Assembly (NCBI GenBank): GCA_029891385.1
Contig: CM057233.1
Location: forward strand, 51,228,063 to 51,292,062
DNA length: 64,000 bases
Direction: 5' to 3'
Source: Erythroxylum novogranatense
Taxonomy: Eukaryota; Streptophyta; Magnoliopsida; Malpighiales; Erythroxylaceae
Of the stretch, positions 35,031 to 45,861 are shown in pieces (the first letter of the stretch is position 1; every line of letters starts with the position of its first letter). The notes below the pieces were generated by a model. The model saw only the letters and a program-made list of their open reading frames with translations. It searched no databases and was not told where the DNA came from. The position numbers were made by a program, and so were the translations under genes.

Positions 35031-35277
35031 GTAAGAGTTCACACTGAACTACAAAGTGTGTAATAAAGTAGTTTGCAAAATCCTAAGTGGGAGCTTAGGT
35101 AGAGGACGTAGGTCTTAGCACCGAACCTCTATAAAAACAGTGTTTGTTCTTCTTCCCTACTCTTTTCATTTAAACTTGTTTAAATTGTTTTTGTGTGAAA
35201 TAACTTCTAATTTTATTGTAGAAAATTTCAAAAATCTTAAAGATCTATTCAACCCCCCTTTCTAGATCGCTTACAAT

Positions 35278-35290
35278 TTGTATCAAAGCA
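35278..35290 (+). other. Cop-S primer-binding site
   Basis: TTGTATCAAAGCA, a two-mismatch version of the initiator-Met TGGTATCAGAGC, two bases after the LTR. Confidence 0.75.
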
Positions 35291-35303
35291 TAAGTATCCA
35301 GGG

Positions 35304-36935
35304 ATGGCACACAATATCCTAGCAGAAGAAGGTAACACAAACAATCGCCCTCCTTTGTTTAATGGTACTAACTATTCTTCTTGGAAAAATCCTATGAACT
35401 ATCACATTATAAGCGAGGGAGTAGAATACTGGAAGATTATCATTTTTTGACCACAAGCTCCTTTGAAAGAAAATGGTGAGTTAAAAACGGAGATGGAGTA
35501 CGATGAAAATGATTGGAAGCAAACATACATAAACGCAAAGGCTATGAAACTGATTTATTGTGCCCTCACCATTGAAGAGAGAAATCGAGTGAAATCATGT
35601 ACAAGTGCTAAAGAAATGTGGGAAAGATTACGCATCACTCATGAAGGAACCAATCAAGTTCGAGAGACAAAGATTAACATGCTTCTCCATGACTATGAAA
35701 TGTTTGTCATGAAGGAAGGTGAGTCTATTTCCACTATGCTTGATCATTTTGTAGAAATCATAAATGAATTAGGCAACCTTGGAAAGCATATGATGGATAG
35801 CGAGAAGGTGAAAAAGATTCTTCGCTCACTACCGAAAGAATGGGACTCTCAAGTCACCGCGATCATGGAGTCTAAGGATTTCAATCATTTGGAATTCAAC
35901 GCCTTGGTGGGATCTCTTATAAACTATGAGATCATTCTCAAGTCAAGAGGAGGAAGAGGTAAGTCACAAAAGTCAATTGTTTTAAAAGCTAATGCTTCTT
36001 CTTTTAATGAAAGCGATGAAGAAATAGATGAAGAAGATGAAGATGAAAAAATAGCAATGTACGCCAGAAACTTGAGAAAGTTCAAAGGACTACTCAAAAA
36101 TAGGAGGAAAGAATTAAGTGGTGGAAGAAATGAAGAAAGAAAGAAGTACACCATGGAAAGAAGGACCAAAAGCACATCTTCCACTTCAAATTTCTAGAAA
36201 AGTGACAAATATGACAAAGGGAAAAAGAAAGCTAGCCTTGTAGCCACTTGGAGTGATGATGAGGTAGCATACCAAAGCAATAAAGAAAACAACCTAGCTC
36301 TTATGGCTAATAGCTCCTCAACAAGTGATGATGAAGATGAGGTAACTTTCCTTGATCAAGATCTTAGCGATTCTTTTAATGCTTTACAAATGGATTTTGA
36401 AGAAGCTATTGAAATCAACAAGAAATTGAGAAAGAAAATAAGAGAATTGGTTGCTGAAAATAATGCCTTACATGAGACTATTGATGATTTAGATAGTCCA
36501 AAGGAAGATCATTCTGCATGTCTTGTTGAAAAGGAAAATCTTATTTGTGAGCTTGATAGACTTAGAAAGGAATTTTCTTATGTGGTTGGAAAATTTGCGA
36601 ATGGAAACGAAAAGTTTGAAAAATTGTTATCTTTGCAAAAATATTCAATTTCTAAACATGGATTAGGATATGATCCCTTTAATAGAGATTGTTCATTGAT
36701 CTCAAAATTCACTAAGGATGGAAAAGTTGCTCAATGTGCTAGATGTTTGAAAGATGGTCATATAGAACTTGTATGTAAAAGTATTAGGAGATGTATCAAT
36801 GTTAAGAAAATTTGGGTGATTAAAGGTACAACACCTCCTAATGTGGTGTATATGACTAACCAAAATGGACCTAAAATGGCCTGGGTACCAATGAGTAGAA
36901 AGAATGTTTCAGTTGTAGGTACAAGCAAGGAATGA
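35304..36935 (+). pseudogene. Cop-S gag, with two in-frame stops
   Basis: A single frame of 543 codons starts at the ATG 24 bp after the PBS. It is interrupted only by TGA at 35448 and TAG at 36195. N-terminus RPPLFNGTNYSSWK and YWKIII, then a UBN2-type gag core: AKAMKLIYCALTIEE, AKEMWERLRITHEGTNQVRE, LRSLPKEWDSQVTAI. Next come an acidic Ser/Glu linker, a predicted coiled coil (36400-36620) and one zinc knuckle CARCLKDGHIELVC (~36735-36780). The WVPM segment near the end is the usual lead into protease. Such limited damage in one frame implies recent loss, or read errors. Confidence 0.88.
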
Positions 36936-36946
36936 AAATCTACCAA

Positions 36947-37022
36947 GCACATGGTACATTGATAGTGGATGTCGACTAATTGGTGACAAGTCTGCTAACA
37001 AATCGACTTGTGTGGGTCAATA
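36947..37022 (+). pseudogene. Cop-S protease start, truncated
   Basis: In a shifted frame, WYIDSGC is the beginning of the Copia protease motif. It degenerates within ten residues and stops at ~37022. Integrase and RT never follow. Confidence 0.75.
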
Positions 37023-37155
37023 ATTCGACCTATGATATACACAGCACTATGGAAATGAAGAAATTTCAGGATAAATCGACTTATAAAAATCGACAAGTCG
37101 ACTTATGAGGGTCGATAAGTCGACTTATGGAGGTAAAACAAGTCGACTTATGTTT
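36968..37155. repeat. Internal GTCGACTTAT repeats of Cop-S
   Basis: The same palindromic words as in the LTR (aagtcgacttat and variants) recur about seven times right after the truncated protease, for example ~37096, ~37118 and ~37141. They fill the place where pol should begin. Confidence 0.75.
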
Positions 37156-37747
37156 ACACGGGTTCCATTGTTGGATTGTTATGTTATGAAATGACTTTGC
37201 ATTTTCTTTATGTTTGCTTATGAACTGCCAGTCGAATATAAGTTATCTGGGTCTTTTTTAAAAATTTTCTTTTTCCCAAAATCTCTGAAAACATATTCTC
37301 TTCTACTTTTGAGATTTATTCATGATGATGTCTCTCCACCATGACGGTTTTTGTATCTAGCCAAGACCGACATTTCATATTGTTTGTGACTGTTACTTGA
37401 GACTATTTGTGTTTGATGACTTGTTTCTCTATTTAATGTGATTGCGATATTTCATCTATTGTTGGTTTGTATTAATTGTTTTGATTATGACAAAAAGGGG
37501 GAGAAAAATGAGAAATTGGATATTCTTTAGTTACTTGATTAAGGGGGAGTATGTGATAATTGTCTTTAATTTAAGTCTATCATGATTTCAAATTACTTTT
37601 ATGAATTTGATCTTACAAGGTTATTAAATTCAATGATTTATATGATTGAGGGGGAGACTTCTAACCAAAATGACAAGGTATAAAAACCTTGATCAATGTT
37701 TCTTTGTTTTCATTTCTTAAACAATTTCTAAGTGTTTTGTCATTATC
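37156..37747 (+). other. Cop-S post-gag non-coding region with PPT-like tracts
   Basis: No ORF. Three purine tracts resembling the PPT lie at 37491-37503, 37541-37549 and 37648-37656, upstream of the real PPT. Confidence 0.6.
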
Positions 37748-37761
37748 AAAAAGGGGGAGAT
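37748..37761 (+). other. Cop-S PPT
   Basis: aaaaagggggagat immediately before TGTTGGACC of the 3' LTR. Confidence 0.9.
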
Positions 37762-39007
37762 TGTTGGACCAATGGTGGTTGAAAAATTAAATCCCACTTA
37801 TGTTTTGATAATAATAAAATGTATAGAATTGGTTAAGAAATTGTTTCAGGTATTTTGGGATTGATATTCAATAAAAGAATTTTGCAAATCAAGATAGCAT
37901 TAATCTTTGATGGGAAAGAGATTAATCATTATGGAATCAAGATGGAAATTACCTTAAATGTAAAAAGAGATATTCAAGGATGAAGATTATGGATAAGGAA
38001 CTTCAAAGATATGTATCCCAACAATTAAAGATCAAGATTTCTTGCAATATAATCGTTGAAGCCAAGATAAGTCGACTAGCACATCATAAGTTGACTTATA
38101 TATCAAGTGAGAACAACATAAGTCGACTAGAACATCATAAGTCGACTTATTGAAGGACACAAGTCGACTTACACAGCATAAGTCGACTTATTGAAGAACG
38201 GAGATGAAATTTTACATAAGTCGTTCACACAAGTCGACTTATACACTCGACAAGTCGACTTATGAGTACAGCGAACAGACTCCAACGGTTCAATTAGCTA
38301 CAAATGGAAAGGAGGATATTAAGGAATGGTCATATCAATTATACAACGGCTAGAATGGCTTCCAACAGCTATTTTCTTCAAGTATAAAGAGTGGATGATT
38401 AATGAAGAGTGGATGGAAGTTCCACAAGTGAAAATACTCTTCAATTGCTCCAAAATTGCTCATTATTGTTCTAATCTTGTTACACAATTGTATTGAGCAT
38501 TTGTTCTTCAATCTTTATCTTATTTCTCTTACAATTTGAGTGACTAGTGAAAAGGTCACTTGTGAGGTAGGATTTGTGCCGGAAGACAAATCATTTGTAA
38601 AGGTAGCTTGAGTTGAAAATCAAGTGGTGTTGGTAAGATTTGTGTCGGAAGACAAATCAAGTGTAAAGGTTGCTTGAGCCGAAAATCAAGTGGTGTTGGT
38701 AGGATTTGTGCTAGAAAACAAATCAAGTGTAAAGGTAGCTTGAGCCGGAAATCAACCGGTATTGTAAGAGTTCACACTGAACTACAAAGTATGTAATAAA
38801 GTGGTTTGCAAAATCCTAAGTGGGAGCTTAGGTAGAGGACGTAGGTCTTAGCACCGAATCTCTATAAAAACAGTGTTTGTTCTTCTTCCCTACTCTTTTC
38901 ATTTAAACTTGTTTAAATTGTTTTTGTGTGAAATAACTTCTGATTTTATTGTAGAAAATTTCAAAAAGCTTAAAGATCTATTCAACCCCCCTTATAGATC
39001 GCTTACA
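37762..39007 (+). repeat. Cop-S 3' LTR
   Basis: Near-identical to 34029-35275 and one base shorter. It carries the palindrome array and the minisatellite. Target duplication atttt follows at 39008-39012. Confidence 0.93.
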
Positions 39008-39012
39008 ATTTT

Positions 39013-39362
39013 CAGTACCAAAAATCAATCAGTCCGCCGCTTGGCGATTTTTTCGGTCCGAAAAATTTTCCCAAAATTTTCGAAATTTTTTTTCTAAAAT
39101 TTTCGAAAAATGTAAAACACACAAAAATCCACTCCAATTCAATTTTCAAGCACAAAAACATATTTTTCACAATAAACACATTTATAGACACATATGCCGG
39201 GAAATGTCATGAATGCATGTACAATCATGTGCATGTGCAAAAATTTCTATTCATATATATATGGAGGTCATATTATGCAGGATCATGCCAAGATAAGTTT
39301 ACACACTCATAACCCATTCCAAATTACTATTTTACCCTTCCCATTAGTGATGGGATGTTACA
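39013..39362 (-). repeat. Gyp-2 5' LTR, part 3 of 3 (U3 end)
   Basis: Continues from 34028 and ends cccattagtgatgggatgttaca. In minus sense this is the LTR start TGTAACATCCC. The right target flank would be cgatt (39363-39367). The left partner is not in the window. Confidence 0.85.
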
Positions 39363-42023
39363 CGATTCCATTAGGAAAGTTAATTTACTAATTTAGTTTA
39401 TTAATCATAATTAAAAATGTTCCAACAAATTAATCTATTAATTTTTTAAAAGAGACAATTACATCCTAATAGTTTTGCTCATACAAAAGGAATTCAAGAG
39501 TAAAATATAAACATCATCAATAATGAGATAATGTCTTATTGAATCACATTAGTAAGATGCAACATCAAAACTTTAAAAATAAACTTATAACACATTCTTA
39601 GAACTACATAATCAATATTCAAAAGCTAGAAATTATTGCCTTTGAAATAATTCATAATCATCAAAATATATATAATCTTTGGAAGTTTTAAGGGTGAAAT
39701 CAAATTATACATATCTGAAATTTTCAACAGCTATAAGATCAATTTAAATAGATATTTTAACATATAATTTGCTGCCTAAACTCAAGCCAACTTGATTAAA
39801 GATTTCAAAGCCAAGAGTAAAGCATTTGACACTTTTTTCAAAGACAAAATTTGAACAAATCCTCACAATTTTTGGTTGGACAACTCATGTTTCATCTTTC
39901 AATTCTTTCAAAACAATCCCAAATTACCAATTATATATTGAATTTAATCAAGGCACATATCTTTACATTATTCAACTAATAAAGCCACTTTCTAGAAACT
40001 AATGAACAATTAAAAGAAAAATTCTAGATCTGTTATAACCATATTAATCAACATTTTCGTATGAAATATCCATTACATAGTTCTTTTGAGCAAAATACAT
40101 TAAGCTATGCTATTTATTGAGTTGAAAAGAAGTTAGACATACATAATAAAGCACAATTAAAGGAAAATGAAGACTTTGGACAAATTGGATGAAAACTCCA
40201 CATAATGCATGAAATCACCGTCAACTTAATCATTCTTAATTTCAATTATTTTCTAAATTTCAAATTAAATATTATGTTCAATTTTAGACCAAGTTATTGA
40301 TAGCAAGGAAACTTTACAATTTTAAGTTTAATCAATTAAAACATAAAGAAATGGATAACCAATTGATTATTAAATGCAAAAATCCAAATTACAATATCAA
40401 GCTAATAATCCTATTTTGTTTGCATTAAATGTATAACACTTGTACTTTAGCTTCAAAAGAGAATTATCTCAACTAATTTAGGTTGTCCATATTCATACAA
40501 CTAGTTTTACATAGAAAATCAACTTTATCAGTGACTTGAAATATAAAAGAAATCCAAACGAAAACAATCGTAATAACCAAACCTATAAATTTAACTAATC
40601 CAATACATATATGCAAGGTAGAGGGATGAGGTTCAAATCATGTCTAGAAATCAAAGAAATAAAACATACACTAATCTAATATTTACAAGTGAACAAGCAT
40701 GTTTCCAATTTTAGTTTAGATATGTAATTTCAACATATCCAAGATAATCTGAGACATTTAGTAATTTAAATGTAGAAAACCAACTAGCTAATACTTGCCT
40801 ATCCCTTTTCACTCTTTAGAATTGAACCAGCTCTATTCAAACATCAAAAACACGTTACGCACAAAGAAACATAATCAATAACCAAATAGTTTATACAACT
40901 CCAAATGAGCCACTAATTCTTCTCACCATATTTAAATAATCAAGTTTATCCGATTAAATAAGAACATGAATAAACATAATAATAATTCCAGCAATTGTGC
41001 ATTATTAAATCCACTTAGTAATCAGTTGAATTAAATAAAAAATAATATCCTAAATAGTCAAAATTACATCTCTAACTAGAATTTAACAATTAATTGCAAC
41101 GAAAGTTTGGAAAATCATAAACAAGGAGAATGAGGGTATGGAAAAACTCATTGACGTGCTCCAACTTGACAAACCTTAGACCAGACCTTTTTTGGTTTGA
41201 AAAGTCCTTACACTAACCTTGAACTTACTCAAACTAGGTGGGATTTGGTTCTCCTTTCACTCTCATTCCTCTTTGTAATAGCTCCCAGCTTCAATTGCCT
41301 TAAATGGATGACAGAGCCTTTCAAAACTCTTACATTGCTGCTCTCTTCCTTACTATTTCATCCTTTTTATAGGCTCATGAAAAATTTTCTAGCCCTACAC
41401 GTTACTAGATTTTTTATGAGTTTCTTCTTATCTCTTCTATTTTAAAGAGATTTGATGGAGATAAAGTCAGGTAAGAGAGAATATTAATTTCCACTTCATT
41501 TTCTTAAATGGAAATGTGGTTAAAACATTTAGATAAGTCTTTGGCCATGGACTTAAAAAACTCTACACAAGCAACACCCACCTAAAATGCCAATAATATA
41601 TAAAGGCACTAAATGCAAACAGAAATCAAAAGGTGAGAAGGAAAAACCACACCCACAAAACACAAACCAAGGGAAAGAAGATGGAAGGACTAAGAGATAA
41701 AGAGCCTTTGAAAGCAAACCTGACAAAGAACTAAAGTAGAAACTGGGAAAAGAGAGCTTTGAGAGAACAAGGAAATAAGGAAAAACCAACTTGAGCATAG
41801 GTTATGGAAAAGGAGAAAAAACCATAAGAAAATGGAAAGTGAGAAGAGATAAAGTATCCCAAAGAAAAAACTAGGGAAAAAAGGAAAAATAGGAGAATAT
41901 GGCCTTTAGGAGGAAATCCCAAGAAAAGATAGGCATATCAAAAAGTACTTGAATACTAGTTTGAAGTTATTATGATTATTTTATATACCTTCATACTCCT
42001 TTTTAACTTATAAAAATTGAATT
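39363..42023. other. Unassigned AT-rich DNA
   Basis: No ORF, tRNA or recognisable element. From 39370 to ~41100 the sequence is uniformly AT-rich with poly-A/T runs. 41560-41930 is strongly purine-rich on the plus strand. A minus-strand TATA-like cctataaaaagg lies at 41362-41373. It may be a very old element or genuine intergenic DNA. Confidence 0.5.
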
Positions 42024-42319
42024 TGCTATTAGAGTAGTGCTATAAAGGCAATTTCCTTTAGCATTTTTGTCCAAACTTTATTTTTATTAATAAAGTGAAA
42101 GAAAATTTTCATTAATTTGATGTTCATTTATTTATGAATTGAAGTCAATCTTAAATTGAATTAATGAAGTCCATGGTACAAAACATAGCATGAACGAAAT
42201 CATGATAAAATCATGATAATGAGATTCCTATCATGTGCAATTATGTTAGTAGCTAAATTTTCCCTAGTCATAGGATTAATAAGACAGGGCATTGTTAATC
42301 TAGAAAGACTAGCATACGT
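42024..42319 (+). mobile_element. Copia LTR relic, left part
   Basis: 'tattagagtagtgctataaaggcaatt...' is a diverged plus-strand copy of the Cop-1 LTR start. It shares the segments for 'gatgttcatttatttatgaattga', 'gagattcctatcatgtgc' and 'ccctagtcataggattaa'. It is interrupted by Gyp-3 and continues at 52278. No internal region follows, so it is a solo or truncated LTR of a Cop-1-related family. Confidence 0.8.
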
Positions 42320-44963
42320 TGTTGGACCCCGAACTTTCTTGGAAGTTGGAAATATTAAATGAAAAATTTTGGAAATTATTCATATATAAAGAAAAGAAGA
42401 ATTCTTGAATTTGAAATGAAGTAGAAAAGATAGTTATTTACAAGATGGGTTATATGTGAAATATTGGAAGTTATAAGTTGAAACATGTTCATTGAGTATG
42501 CTTTGGTATTTTAGCCATAACTTTGTCTCTAGTTATCTAAATGAGATGATTCTTAATTTGGATTAAATTAGAGAAATAGGGCTACAACTTGTCTGATGAA
42601 ATCAAGTTCTAATTTGGTCTCAAAGAATTTCAATTTTTGTATGGAATTTGATTACATAATATTGTTTCAGAATAAGAATAATTCAGAAATGTTTGGGATA
42701 TAAATTTTGGATTTTTGAACCAAATTGAATGATTTTAGTGTCATTGGAAAATTAAGACAATGAGGAACATTTTTTTAGAAGGAAGTATTATCAAATTCCT
42801 TCAATTTTTCTATGATCATTAGTCAAGAAGTTAGAAGTATAAGATGTTAGTTATAAAGACAAAGGAGGGTAAATATGGAAAGACTACTTAAATGAGGGAC
42901 AAAATGGGAAAGATAACTAAAATTTGGTCTTGAAATAAGAAGAGGAAGAGAGGAGGTGTCATGAAAAACAAAAGGGAAGAGAGAAAAACATAGAGAAAGA
43001 AGAGAAGGAGAAAATCGTGGAAGAAGAGAGAAGGAAGAAGAAAGAGGAAGAAAAAGAAAGGAAATCATCTTGCCAAGGTAAGTTCATCTTCTTCTTCTTG
43101 CTTTGTTAGAGAAAGAGTTAGAAAGAGAAAGTGTTTGTGTAGAGAATGGAGAAAGAAGATGTTTTAAGGGGAACTCATTTGATTTTAGGGATTTCTAAGC
43201 TAGGTTTTGGGTTTTCTAGCTTAGATGGATTATGCGTAGGCTAAGTTTGAGTTTGATTTGTGTTGATTTCATTTGTTGTGATTTTGAATTTTTAGGGATT
43301 TTGTGAAATTGGGGGATTTCCATTTGAATTGGAATTGAATGAGGATTTTGAATTGTTTTAGGAAAATAAGAGAAACCCTATCCAAGAGCAAGAGGAAGGG
43401 AACATTTGAAGTTGGATGTCCAATCAAAATGAGGTGGGTTTCATGTTTATAATTGAATAATGAGCCATTAAAGTTTTTCCAAATCATGAGAATAAAATGA
43501 TTTCAAGTATTTCATAAATGTGCATATACTATTTTTAAATGATTTAAAAAATTTTCTTATATGTGTGTATATGCTTCATGGATTGGATTTGAATTGTTGT
43601 GAATATGCAAAAATGCATTGTGATATATGATCATATTATGCCATTGAATTGTGTCTTGGCATTTTGATTTGAATGGAAAGAAGAAAAAGAACATGAAAAG
43701 TATGAAAGTATTTCATTTTGATAAAATGATTTTGAGCATTGCTTATGCGCTTTGTTTGGGTGAGAGAGGAACCGTCTCGTAGTCACGTGCCCGTCGACAT
43801 AAAGCCTTCTCCCGGCTGCCCGCTTGTGGCCCACGAGATTCGAAAAGTGGACTCGTTTTGTTCACAGAGTAAACTTCAATTTTTCTGTTTTGTTCCACAG
43901 AACCCTAGAGCCAGTTGATGTGCTTATGTGTTTATGAATTGTGAACAAGTTGAAAAATGCATGAATTGTACTATTGTGATTTTGATTACATGATAAAAAT
44001 TTTGAGAAACATGTTTTTTATGATTCAATAAGAATTTTTTATGAGAACGATCTTTTTGAACGATTTTTGTTTATTTCTCGGTTATAAGCATGTTACCCAC
44101 GAACTTTTAAGCTCAGCCCCACTTTCCATCTCATTTTTAGGTAAAAAAATGAGATCGAGAAATCAAGAATCAAGAATCAAGGCATCATTTCGATTATGCA
44201 TATTTTGTATTGGAAGTTAGATTTTGTAAAAATAAGATGTTAGACATATGTTGAAAATTATGGGATTTTGTATCTTTTATTGTATTTCGAATTTTTGATA
44301 TTGATGATGTAATATGGCTTGGAATGCCATTAAATTTTTGTAAACATTTATCTTATGATGTTAACGAAATATGAAATGTGCATGGATGATGTTAAATGAA
44401 ACTAGGTATATTGAAAATTTCAACTTGAGATGATGAATCTTGAGCATGAACTATTGTTATATATATAAGTGAGATATTATGGAAAGGAAAGATAGGATGT
44501 TTAGTGAATGATGAGATGTTATTGAATATGAGTAGTCAAATGAATTGAGGTTAAGAGTTGGATGAATTCCAATTGGAAGTTGAATTGTTATGAATGATGT
44601 AGTAATAGAGGAAGTGAAGTTGGGATAAAATTTCAAGTTTTTCCTAAGGGTAAAATGTGTACTCTGACTTTCAAGGAAAAACTGAATATATATAGATAGA
44701 ATTAGCCAAAGATTCCTTCATGAAAGTTGTAGCTTGTCTTCTTATCTTTCCAACAGTAGAAAGTATATGATTTGTGGATATCGGAGTTGAGAGATATGAT
44801 CGTTTGAATAGTTGATGTTGCATAGGATGTGTATACCAAATAACTAGAGTATATGAAGTGATATCGCAATAGAAAGAGTTGGATTTGGGAAGATTATGAG
44901 TAAAAGAGATGATAGAATGAGTTTAAGATCCTTTGGAGGGGTCTTGGAGGGTGAAAATTTCAT

Positions 44964-45107
44964 TTCACCCAAAGGTTACACGGTCTGTCCGTGTAAAATC
45001 ACACGGGCCATGTGTTTCCAGCATAGGAGCACGTTTTCACCCGAAGGTTACACGGCCTGCCTGTGTAAAATCACACGGGCCGTATGTTTTGACCCTCCAA
45101 ATGACCA
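44964..45107 (+). repeat. 72-bp minisatellite, two units (5' LTR)
   Basis: Units start ttcaccc at 44964 and 45036. Each contains 'ggttacacgg', 'gtgtaaaatcacacgg' and 'tgttt', with inverted ACACGG/CCGTGT words. Confidence 0.8.
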
Positions 45108-45691
45108 AATTTCTCTTTGGAGTCTTCACCAAAGTTTTATATCTAGAAGTATTATTTCCAACCATATAAGAACGACATCAATCTGACACCTGTAGTGAGA
45201 GTTATGGCAATTGCACCAAGGCATGTACAATATGAGTAAGAACATGAACACGTTGGATTTGTTTGGCCATAACTTCTTAGTCCGACCTCCGATCGAGGTG
45301 ATTCTTAAAGAGATAGCTTAATAAAACATGTATATATCGCCCCAGGAAAATTTATAGTCTTTGTGGTTGAATTCAAAAAGATTGATTGAAAGGAAGTAAG
45401 GGATTGGTTGGAAGGGCAAGACTTGCTTGTGAACACACTTTGGATTTTTAAGCGTATCTTGATCTATAAAGCTCCGATTGAGAGGATTATTTCTTCATAT
45501 TAAACTAGAGAGTTAGAGCTTCAACTGTTTTGAAGAAGTCAATTATGGTTATTGTGAATCTGTTGTGTGGGCTCACCTTTGTGGCTTGAGATGTTATGAG
45601 AATGAGAGTGAACTAATGATGGCTAATGAGGGTTAAATGAAATAACTATGCAGGTTAATACGCTCACGTTTTATGAATGGTTTCTAGATGT

Positions 45692-45731
45692 TGGGCTCCA
45701 AAAAATAGATCCAACATGTGTGGTATCAGAG
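45692..45731 (+). other. Fossil LTR end and PBS inside the Gyp-3 LTR
   Basis: 'tgttgggctcc...gatccaaca' is followed by tgtg and TGGTATCAGAG, an LTR terminus plus initiator-Met PBS, about 115-127 bp before the functional pair at 45803-45858. Both are preceded by tacgctcacg (45659 and 45774). The 3' LTR has the same duplication (PBS-like TTGGTGTCAAAGC at 52158). Confidence 0.75.
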
Positions 45732-45847
45732 TAAGAAAAAAAATTGATGATGGTTAAGGAGACTACACTGGAGTACGCTCACGTCATATGGTTCCGAGTA
45801 GGAGTTGGGTTCCGAAATCCTATATGGAAATGGTGCCCAACACAGTG

Positions 45848-45861
45848 TGGTGTCAGAGCCC
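45848..45861 (+). other. Gyp-3 primer-binding site
   Basis: TGGTGTCAGAGCCC, one substitution from the initiator-Met match, six bases after the LTR end. Confidence 0.85.

Larger units (their letters stand above)
34029..35275 (+). repeat. Cop-S 5' LTR
   Basis: tgttggaccaatagtgg to gatcgcttaca. It contains the GTCGAC palindrome array (34353-34530), a TATA-like ttataaagag (34649), a 66-bp minisatellite (34833-35030) and a second TATA-like ctataaaaac (~35129). Confidence 0.93.
34029..39007 (+). mobile_element. Cop-S: Copia element with gag but no pol (4979 bp)
   Basis: LTRs 34029-35275 and 37762-39007 are flanked by ATTTT duplications (34024-34028 and 39008-39012). A PBS follows the first LTR and a PPT precedes the second. 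The internal 2.5 kb holds a gag and the first residues of a protease motif, then non-coding DNA. Integrase, RT and RNase H are absent. Gag style (RPPLFNGTNYSSWK, CX2CX4HX4C knuckle) and the run of agggggag tracts recall SIRE-like Copia elements. It depends on other elements for movement. Confidence 0.92.
42320..45842 (+). repeat. Gyp-3 5' LTR (3523 bp)
   Basis: Shares many blocks with the Gyp-T LTR: the 'ttttggtatttt' segment, purine-rich leader, aggtaagttc splice-like site, 'ccttctcccggctgcccgcttg' and 'gttacccacgaact'. Two 72-bp minisatellite units lie at 44964-45107. Near its 3' end is an embedded earlier LTR end plus PBS (45692-45731). Confidence 0.87.

Noticed and set aside
34875..35063. 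Repetitive 62-codon ORF in the Cop-S LTR
   Set aside because: It is the translation of a 66-bp minisatellite. No conserved start or domain, and the other LTR breaks it.
42847..43068. Minus-strand Ser/Leu/Phe-rich ORFs (also 49257-49481, 41553-41922, 35924-36184)
   Set aside because: They are the complements of purine-rich LTR leaders or of the acidic gag linker. Composition alone explains the open frame.
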